Positions 39,803 through 45,912 of a stretch of DNA of 58,741 bases are shown piece by piece. The position numbers and the translations under genes were made by a program. The stretch's first letter is position 1. Every line of letters starts with the position of its first letter. Below the pieces are notes generated by a model that was not told the DNA's origin, did no database searches, and worked only from the letters and a program-made list of their open reading frames with translations. The stretch comes from CAYJBH01 sp964369965 (GTDB lineage: Bacteria; Bacillota; Clostridia; Oscillospirales; Ruminococcaceae): assembly GCA_964369965.1 (NCBI GenBank), contig CAYJGF010000017.1:1-58741 (forward strand), in the 5' to 3' direction.

Positions 39803-40861
39803 GTGTCACTTAAACACGGAATGGCTGCAATCAACCTTGAAATGAGCGACCGAGTGCCCCGAACGGAATACTCTGTCGACTCCCACTGGGAGGTTATAAA
39901 AAAAGTTACGGGGATTAATGTATATTACACATCTGATGAGGTGGTAAAACAACAGGCACAGCGTGAATTTTATAAGGTATGGGATTATGATTTTTTATGG
40001 AATGTGCTCGTTCAAGCGCCGTATCTCGGCAAATATTATACCGATATGGGTCACGCGAGCTATGAACAGGGCGGAACTGATTTTCGAGTGGCGAGTGAAA
40101 ACATATTTGAGGAACCGGAGGATGTTCTCGGTTTTGATCCGGTGAAAATGTTGCCGTCCTACACCATTGAAGAGCTAACTCGTCAGTTCAATCAAAACTA
40201 TGATGAAAAATGCGCAATGGCACCGGATGCAGTAAACATGACCGGCATATATATAACCGCCATGTCGGGACTTATTGACATGTTGGGTTGGGATTCGCTG
40301 CTGCTCGCCGCAGGCGTTGACGATGAGGAATTTGGTGCGCTGATGCACCGCTATACCGACTGGTCGTTAAACTTTTATAAAGCTCTTGCGAAGTCAAAGG
40401 CGGAGGTTGTGATGGTTCACGACGACATTGTGTGGACCTCCGGTGCAATGATTAGCCCCGAGTGGTATCGCAAATTTTTGTTCCCTTGCTATCACAAACT
40501 TTTTGCACCGCTTATCGAGAGTGGCAAAAAGATAATATACACCTCGGACGGTGATTTCACCGAGTTTATAGACGACATTGCAAAGTGTAATGTAAACGGG
40601 TTTGTCATGGAGCCGATGACCGATATGCAGTACATAGCGGATAACTACGGCAAAACACACAGTTTTGTTGGAAATGCCGATACAAGAATTTTGTTGATGG
40701 GGTCAAAAGAGGATATCTATAATGAGGTTAAACGTTGCATGGATATCGGCAAACGCTACCCCGGGTTTTTCATGGCGGTCGGCAATCATATCCCTGCTAA
40801 CACGCCTATTGATAACGTTTTGTGGTATCAAGAGAGTTATGAAAAACTCTCACGCAGATGA
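39803..40861 (+). CDS. Uroporphyrinogen-decarboxylase-family protein lacking the zinc signature
   Basis: The protein is 352 aa with a GTG start and AAAGGA upstream. The overall barrel and start (GMAAINLEMSDRVPRTEYS) place it in the same family as the preceding gene, but the HSCG position reads IIYTSDGDFTEF, so the zinc ligands are missing. A 100-base gap separates the two genes. The two may be a paralogous pair acting together, or this one may bind a substrate without methyl transfer. The function is unknown. Confidence 0.75.
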   Translation: MSLKHGMAAINLEMSDRVPRTEYSVDSHWEVIKKVTGINVYYTSDEVVKQQAQREFYKVWDYDFLWNVLVQAPYLGKYYTDMGHASYEQGGTDFRVASENIFEEPEDVLGFDPVKMLPSYTIEELTRQFNQNYDEKCAMAPDAVNMTGIYITAMSGLIDMLGWDSLLLAAGVDDEEFGALMHRYTDWSLNFYKALAKSKAEVVMVHDDIVWTSGAMISPEWYRKFLFPCYHKLFAPLIESGKKIIYTSDGDFTEFIDDIAKCNVNGFVMEPMTDMQYIADNYGKTHSFVGNADTRILLMGSKEDIYNEVKRCMDIGKRYPGFFMAVGNHIPANTPIDNVLWYQESYEKLSRR

Positions 40862-40885
40862 TTTGGAAATGAAAGGAAAAGTATA

Positions 40886-41887
40886 ATGAGATACAGTTTT
40901 TTGGGCAAAAGCAACTTAGAGGTCAGCAAGGTTTGTCTGGGTACCATGCATTTCGGCAACAGAACCCCCGATGAAGAGGCTTTTAAGATCATGGACAAGG
41001 CTATAGATATGGGGATAAACTTTTTTGATACCGCGAATGTATATGGTGAACCGCACGGCCGCACCGAGGAGGTTATCGGTAATTGGTTTGAAAAAAGTGG
41101 CAAACGCGACAAGGTTATCCTTGCAACAAAAAGCTATAACTGTATGACAGATCCTGCAACTGCATACCCGAACGAGATTTACGGTATATCCGCATATCGT
41201 TTGAAAAGGGATATGGAGGCATCGTTAAAGCGTCTTAAAACCGACCATGTGGAGCTGTATCAACTGCATCATTTAGACCGTGACATTACGGTAGAGGAGT
41301 TTTGGAACGGAATGGAAAAACTCATCGAAAAAGATTATACAACCTATATCGGCACCAGTAACTTTGCCGGCTGGGCACTTGCAAAATTTCAGATGGCGGC
41401 AACATCAAGGGGGAAACTTGGTCTTGTCTCGGAACAGACGATGTACAATCTACTTTGCAGATATCCGGAGCTTGAAGTAATCCCCGCTGCTATGGATTTT
41501 GGCATCGGATTAATTCCGTATATGCCTCTTGCAGGTGGACTGCTCTGTGGTAAAACCGCTACAACCGCAGGATTTAGGACAAATCAAGTTGCCGGTGAGT
41601 ACGGCATCAGCTACGAAACAAACGACATGATAATGGAATTTAAAAAATTCTGTGCCGAGCTTGGTGAAAAAGAGTCCGTAGTATCCGGTGCATGGGTAAT
41701 CGCAAATCCGGCGGTGTCCTCGGTGATTGTAGGTGTAAGAACGTTGGAACAGCTTGAAGACCTCGCGAGAATGGGCGAGTTAGCTTTAGACCAATCGTCG
41801 GTTAATCGTCTGAACGAAATTTTTCCGATCCACAAGGGCAGGGTGTTGAGAAATAACCAACCAACCCCTGAGTGCTATGCGTGGTAA
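40886..41887 (+). CDS. Aldo/keto reductase
   Basis: The protein is 333 aa. The AKR pattern is clear: LGTMHFGNRTPDEEAF, the catalytic Asp/Tyr in NFFDTANVYGEPHGRTEE, the Lys in ILATKSYN and the His in ELYQLHHLD. NADP-binding residues are in SVIVGVRTLEQLEDL. It reduces or oxidises carbonyls using NADPH. It follows the URO-D-like pair with a 24-base gap, so a common pathway on a small sugar or aldehyde is likely but unidentified. Confidence 0.93.
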   Translation: MRYSFLGKSNLEVSKVCLGTMHFGNRTPDEEAFKIMDKAIDMGINFFDTANVYGEPHGRTEEVIGNWFEKSGKRDKVILATKSYNCMTDPATAYPNEIYGISAYRLKRDMEASLKRLKTDHVELYQLHHLDRDITVEEFWNGMEKLIEKDYTTYIGTSNFAGWALAKFQMAATSRGKLGLVSEQTMYNLLCRYPELEVIPAAMDFGIGLIPYMPLAGGLLCGKTATTAGFRTNQVAGEYGISYETNDMIMEFKKFCAELGEKESVVSGAWVIANPAVSSVIVGVRTLEQLEDLARMGELALDQSSVNRLNEIFPIHKGRVLRNNQPTPECYAW

Positions 41888-41913
41888 GAGGATGATATGA
41901 TTTTATAATAAAA

Positions 41914-42141
41914 GCCTACTGAATAACAAGTTATTCAGTACAAACGCTATGCGTTTGTTGTAAAATTGGCTAAGAGAGCCAATTTTACGGCTTTAATTGA
42001 TGCTTTCTGCTGAATTTTCGCTTTAGGCGAAAATCGAAGTGCAAGGGTTTTATTTGAATATTGGAAAAACCCTTGCACTTCGACAACTTAAAATTAGCTT
42101 TTTATAGCTTGGTTAAGCTGTTTTTAAGTTGTTCAGCAGGC
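41914..42141. repeat. Hairpin-chain element B with inverted-repeat ends
   Basis: A 228-bp gene-free element has ends that match as an imperfect inverted repeat (GCCTACTGAATAAC at the left, GTTGTTCAGCAGGC at the right). Inside are at least six stems: 41917-41940, 41940-41958 (8 bp), 41960-41988 (12 bp), 42014-42034 (8 bp), 42034-42083 (18 bp perfect, 14-base loop) and 42083-42132 (11 bp, enclosing an AGCTT/AAGCT stem). The pattern matches elements A and D in architecture but not in sequence. Confidence 0.75.
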
Positions 42142-42370
42142 ATTAATAACCTTTTAAGGTTTGCGCCGATATCGGCATATTTTTGGGGGTGTTTAAAAAA
42201 TTTAAAACCTTATTTAACGCCTCCTTCGTTTCCTCTTGCCCTCGCGACATCTATAAAGGGATTTACCTGTTTGGGTTTCAGTATAAATCCTTGCGATTGA
42301 TTTGCCAAAGGCGTAGAGCATGTTCCGATGTTAAAAATAAAAAAAGTCATTAAAGATATAAAATCAAGAT
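42142..42370. other. Gene-free stretch between element B and the tRNA promoter
   Basis: Two further palindromes are present: AACCTT-TT-AAGGTT (42148-42161) and GCCGATATCGGC (42165-42176). The minus strand has an open stretch ending in GNEGGVK, but it has no ribosome binding site and I do not trust it as a gene. I see nothing else here. Confidence 0.5.
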
Positions 42371-42399
42371 TTGACATTTTGTGATTTATGTGATATAAT
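42371..42399 (+). promoter_or_regulatory. Consensus promoter of the tRNA-Pro gene
   Basis: TTGACA (42371-42376), 17 bases, then TATAAT (42394-42399), all exact. The tRNA begins 29 bases later. Confidence 0.88.
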
Positions 42400-42427
42400 A
42401 AATAATGTAGTATCAACAAAAACACAT

Positions 42428-42503
42428 CCGGGTGTGGCGCAGTTGGTAGCGCGCTTGACTGGGGGTCAAGAGGCCGCATGTTCAAGTCATGTCACTCGGA
42501 CCA
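42428..42503 (+). tRNA. tRNA-Pro (anticodon GGG)
   Basis: A 76-base cloverleaf: the acceptor stem CCGGGTG pairs with CACTCGG, the D-arm has GCGCAGTTGGTAGCGC, the anticodon stem CTTGA/TCAAG encloses CTGGGGG with T33 and anticodon GGG, and the T-arm is GCATG-TTCAAGT-CATGT. CCA is encoded at the 3' end. Confidence 0.95.
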
Positions 42504-42508
42504 AAAAA

Positions 42509-42568
42509 ACCTGTAAAATAGCTGTTTTACAGGTCAGACCGTCAAAAAGAGGCAGTTTTTTGACAGTC
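42509..42568. repeat. Hairpin pair directly after tRNA-Pro (element C)
   Basis: Two stems follow the tRNA: ACCTGTAAAA/TTTTACAGGT (42509-42534) and an imperfect stem at 42537-42568. The 15-base start AAAAAAACCTGTAAA also occurs inside element A. A terminator hairpin follows. Confidence 0.55.
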
Positions 42569-42574
42569 TGCAGG

Positions 42575-42602
42575 CACCGAGTAAAGCTCGGTGTCTTTTT
42601 TG
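42575..42602 (+). terminator. Intrinsic terminator after tRNA-Pro
   Basis: The stem CACCGAG/CTCGGTG with a 5-base loop is followed by TCTTTTTTTG. Confidence 0.85.
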
Positions 42603-42634
42603 TTTGTAAACCTTTTGTGAACCAAAAAGTAAAA

Positions 42635-42663
42635 CCGCACGCTATCGTTTGTGATAGGTGCGG
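42635..42663 (-). terminator. Intrinsic terminator of the second LRR gene
   Basis: On the minus strand CCGCAC-CTATC pairs with GATAGC-GTGCGG (one bulge) and is followed by TTTTACTTTTT. It lies 26 bases after the stop of the BspA-like gene. Confidence 0.75.
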
Positions 42664-42688
42664 TGTTTGGTATGAAAATATTATTATA

Positions 42689-44227
42689 TTAGTTATACAC
42701 GCCTGTTTGTGGGCTGATTGCATTGGGATCTATTACCGTAGGTGTCGGTGCCGGTGTCGGTGCAGCTATTATCTCAAAGGTATTTGTGTATACAAAGCGC
42801 GGTATACCCCCTATACCACCCTCTACGGTGTAGGTATATATCCCAAGCGCTGTCGCAGTGTTGCCCGACAAGGTGAGCTGATTTACAGGAGTAGGCACTC
42901 CACCTACCGTGAGCTCTGCAACATTCACCGTTTTTGGATTGCCATCATAGGTGAACTGTGTCGCGCTTGGCGTTACCTTGATGGGTATCGGCGTGAGCTG
43001 TATTGCTGAAGTTGGGTCGGCTGGGTTCTGTATATCAAGTGGCGCGCCCCATCCACTTGCATCGGCGTTGTAGTAGATTGTAAGAGAGGCATTATGCGGT
43101 ATATCCACCGTGTTAAGGCCGGTGCCGAAAGCTCCATCATAGTAGATCGAGCTTAGGTTGTTACTGTTTTGAAACACATTCGCCCCAATAGTTGTCACGG
43201 TTTTTGGTATAGCAACCGTTTGTAAATTTGCCCAGTTTGCAAAAGTGCTATCACCTATTGTTGTGATACCGTGGGCAACATCGGCGGAGGTTAAGGCTGT
43301 GCAACCATTAAACACATTACTTCCCATAGATGTGACGCTACCCATCGTAACCGACTCTAAAGCGACATAATGTTCAAATGCATTATCACCTATCGATGTG
43401 GCACTACTGAGATCAATCGAGGTTAAGACGTTGTTTTTACTATGAGAAAGGTCGTCGCATCGAAATGCTAAATCTTCTATTGTTTCTACATGTTGTAGGT
43501 CTATATTTGCTAAAGAAGTATTATTTTGAAACGCCAAATAACCTATCGTTGTGACACTGCTTGGAAGGTTGACCGTATGCAATAAATAGCATTGATTAAA
43601 AGTAAGCTGTTCTATAGTTTGAATACCATCCGGGATGGTGATTTCGACTAAATCATTACAATACTGAAAAGCCTGCCCTCCTATATATGTAACACTGTTT
43701 GGGATGGTAATATTGGTTAATCTGGTGCAATCCTCGAAAGCACTTAGCCCTATAGTTGTGACACCATCCGGGATGGTTATATTGGTTAAGTAGATACAAG
43801 AATGGAAAGCTCCTCCCCCTATAGTTGTGACACCATCTGGGATGGTTATATTGGTTAAGTCACCATTACTGAAAGCATAACCCCCAATAGCTGTGACGTT
43901 GTAGGTATTACTTGTAGCAGCGTTGGTGACCGAAGATGGTATGCTAAGTTCCCCTGTTATTATTTTATCTATTGCCGGACTTCCAAGTGTTCCTACCCCC
44001 ACCTGCACAGTGCCAGGAGTATTGCCGGATGGCTCGGTAAGGATTTTGAAAATCATGTCTACGTCAGAAGATACACCCCCACCGGATGGAGTTACAGCTA
44101 CTTTCACAATAAATTCATTGCCTATCGCCGCATGTGCCGGCAGACTCGGCATAAACAGCGTGATAACAATAAACATAAATAACACTATCATCGTGGTGAG
44201 CGTTGTCTTGTTTACAATTTTTTTCAT
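42689..44227 (-). CDS. BspA-like leucine-rich-repeat (LRR_5) secreted surface protein
   Basis: The protein is 512 aa. A signal peptide (IVLFMFIVITLFMPSLPAHA) is followed by about 10 LRR_5 repeats (LTNITIPDGVTTIGGGAFHSC type) between residues 80 and 370. A beta-sandwich of MBG/Ig-like type follows (IKVTPSATQFTYDGNPKTVN), then a Pro/Thr linker (APTPAPTPTVIDPN) and the terminus AISPQTGVYN. The terminus is nearly the same as that of the LRR protein at 6553-8706. It has its own terminator, so it is a single-gene unit. It is probably an adhesin or other surface protein. Confidence 0.9.
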   Translation of the reverse strand: MKKIVNKTTLTTMIVLFMFIVITLFMPSLPAHAAIGNEFIVKVAVTPSGGGVSSDVDMIFKILTEPSGNTPGTVQVGVGTLGSPAIDKIITGELSIPSSVTNAATSNTYNVTAIGGYAFSNGDLTNITIPDGVTTIGGGAFHSCIYLTNITIPDGVTTIGLSAFEDCTRLTNITIPNSVTYIGGQAFQYCNDLVEITIPDGIQTIEQLTFNQCYLLHTVNLPSSVTTIGYLAFQNNTSLANIDLQHVETIEDLAFRCDDLSHSKNNVLTSIDLSSATSIGDNAFEHYVALESVTMGSVTSMGSNVFNGCTALTSADVAHGITTIGDSTFANWANLQTVAIPKTVTTIGANVFQNSNNLSSIYYDGAFGTGLNTVDIPHNASLTIYYNADASGWGAPLDIQNPADPTSAIQLTPIPIKVTPSATQFTYDGNPKTVNVAELTVGGVPTPVNQLTLSGNTATALGIYTYTVEGGIGGIPRFVYTNTFEIIAAPTPAPTPTVIDPNAISPQTGVYN

Positions 44228-44558
44228 TAGCTAACCTATTATATAATATATTACTTTAGTATAGTACCATAATTTTTACAATGTTACAATATTTAAAAGC
44301 AAAAAATATCATTTGTTTTTCATTATGCTCATCGGTTGTAAGTTATCGTAATTGTATTCCTCTAGTGTAGCTGCCGACCAATCGTTACATAACGAAATTG
44401 CGTATGGTACGAAACATATTTTACCAACATGTAGTGTTAAGCTCAATAACGTTTTGTTAATGAGTTAACTACTTCAATGTAGTTTCTATGGTGCATCGAA
44501 ATATAAATTTAAAGGGTAGTACGGCGCATACCACCCTCATCGACTTGTACGTCTTTCC
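44228..44558. other. 331-bp gene-free region with imperfect hairpins
   Basis: Stems seen: CGTTA-CA-TAACG near 44383-44394, GTTAAGCTCAATAAC/GTTAATGAGTTAAC (44436-44469, one bulge), and AACTAC/GTAGTT (44467-44484). This region between the LRR gene start and the DUF6809-like pseudogene is less regular than elements A, B and D. No gene is supported. Confidence 0.5.
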
Positions 44559-44858
44559 TTAATCGGAGTTTGCCATTTCTTCGTCAAAGAACCCGAGGTC
44601 AAAAACTATCTGTTCATACTTTTGCAGTTCAATCATCAAATCCAACCCCAACTTAAACCCACATACAAAACTTTCCTCCGACTTCAAATCCGATATTTGT
44701 GTTGCCGCATCAATGATTCGGAGCTCCTTTCGCCTGTCTGCCTTGGATAAGGTTTGTATTAGCTCTTGGTGATTGTTTTCAATCTCCGCTTTACAATTCA
44801 CCTGTGGAGTTTCATCGAAAAATGATTGGTAGAGTTTTTACAGTGTTGTGTTTAGCAT
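44559..44858 (-). pseudogene. DUF6809-like small protein interrupted by an in-frame stop at codon 7
   Basis: The continuous open frame starts at a GTG (44801) without a ribosome binding site. Sixty bases upstream in the same frame is an ATG (44858) with a strong AAGGGGTG site, but codon 7 is TAA (44840-44838). Read through the stop, the protein begins MLNTTL, then KLYQSFFDETPQ, the usual start of this small clostridial family, and continues to ESFVCGFKLGLDLMIEL, its conserved helix. A single nonsense change, for example from CAA or GAA, explains the sequence. It is probably inactivated, although reinitiation at the GTG cannot be excluded. Confidence 0.65.
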
Positions 44859-44966
44859 TGTTGTTCACCCCTTCTTTGTAGTAAACAACATTACCACAAA
44901 ACAGAGATTTAAATGTTATATGCAATACTAACAAATTATCTTGATTGCCGACGGTAAATATTTTAG

Positions 44967-45899
44967 CTATTTTACATACTCATTCCACTTGATACAAATG
45001 CTATTGTCTTCATTAAATTCAATGGGCAAAATGATTGTTGATGAACTAAAATAATCATCACCATTTCCTCCCCAACGGTCTCCGATATAGTAATAATTTG
45101 TACTGTCACCGTCATTGATAGGCAAAACACAAGTAGGTTGCGATGTGTAGGTAGTTTTGTCTCCAAAGTTTTTTAACGGGGAATATATTCCGTCGATTTT
45201 GTCTGAATACGAAAATGTGGATTGATTTGGCGCCCAGCCCGTACACGCCGACGATAAAATATAGTATAGGTTGTCTTTTTTAAAAACTGTCGGAGCTTCT
45301 CTTGCCTCTCCTTTCCAAAGCACCTTTACTAAACTGTCGATTGCAAGATAATCGTCAGTCAGTTTGTACATATGAAGGTCATTATTTTCATTTGATGCCG
45401 AGATAAAATATGCAGTGTCATCGTCATCGACAAAAAGTGTACAATCTCTCGACATATGACCTAACGGATTGAAACTACCAAGGTAGGTGTAGTCACCATC
45501 TATCGTGTCTGAAACAGCAATAGCTGCCCTTGCTTTACAGTAATTATCAGGCATTTCCCAATGCATCCACATTATAAATTTACCTGTTTTTCTGTTGTAA
45601 ATTATTTTTGCTCGTTCAATATTACAACCTTTCCCTACCATAGCTTTCCGGTCATTAATGTCCAGTGTCAAGTCTGTTTCAAAGTAATGTTTTTCTGTTT
45701 TCGAGGATAATTTTAAGATGTCGTTACAAAACTCCCAGGCAGAAAAGTCTTTAGTTCTATAGCATGAAACCTTGATGTCGGACAGGCGATTTTCACCAAT
45801 CCAATAAAAATACTCACCAAATGGAATAATTTGCCCACCATGAGCATGAACTATGTCACCCCTGTCATCTTTTGGATTATACGGATTTGTAATATTCAT
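44967..45899 (-). CDS. GH43-like five-bladed beta-propeller glycosidase
   Basis: The protein is 310 aa from the ATG at 45899, with GGAG upstream. Family features are DIVHAHGGQIIPFGEYFYWIG near the start, MSRDCTLFVDDDDTAYFIS, a REAPTVFKKDNLYYIL segment (candidate acid Glu), and YTSQPTCVL with YYYIGDRWG near the end. These resemble the GH43 subfamily of exo-beta-1,3-galactanases. There is no signal peptide, so it would act on imported oligosaccharides. It is the last gene of the ABC importer operon. Subfamily and substrate are inferred. Confidence 0.8.
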   Translation of the reverse strand: MNITNPYNPKDDRGDIVHAHGGQIIPFGEYFYWIGENRLSDIKVSCYRTKDFSAWEFCNDILKLSSKTEKHYFETDLTLDINDRKAMVGKGCNIERAKIIYNRKTGKFIMWMHWEMPDNYCKARAAIAVSDTIDGDYTYLGSFNPLGHMSRDCTLFVDDDDTAYFISASNENNDLHMYKLTDDYLAIDSLVKVLWKGEAREAPTVFKKDNLYYILSSACTGWAPNQSTFSYSDKIDGIYSPLKNFGDKTTYTSQPTCVLPINDGDSTNYYYIGDRWGGNGDDYFSSSTIILPIEFNEDNSICIKWNEYVK

Positions 45900-45912
45900 T
45901 TTAATCTCCATA

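Noticed and set aside
42428..42503. tRNA-Pro as an attachment site for an integrated island
   Set aside because: I see no integrase gene and no second copy of the tRNA 3' end in the window.
42371..43009. Open frame of 212 codons across the tRNA region
   Set aside because: It runs through the tRNA, its terminator and the antisense of the LRR gene.
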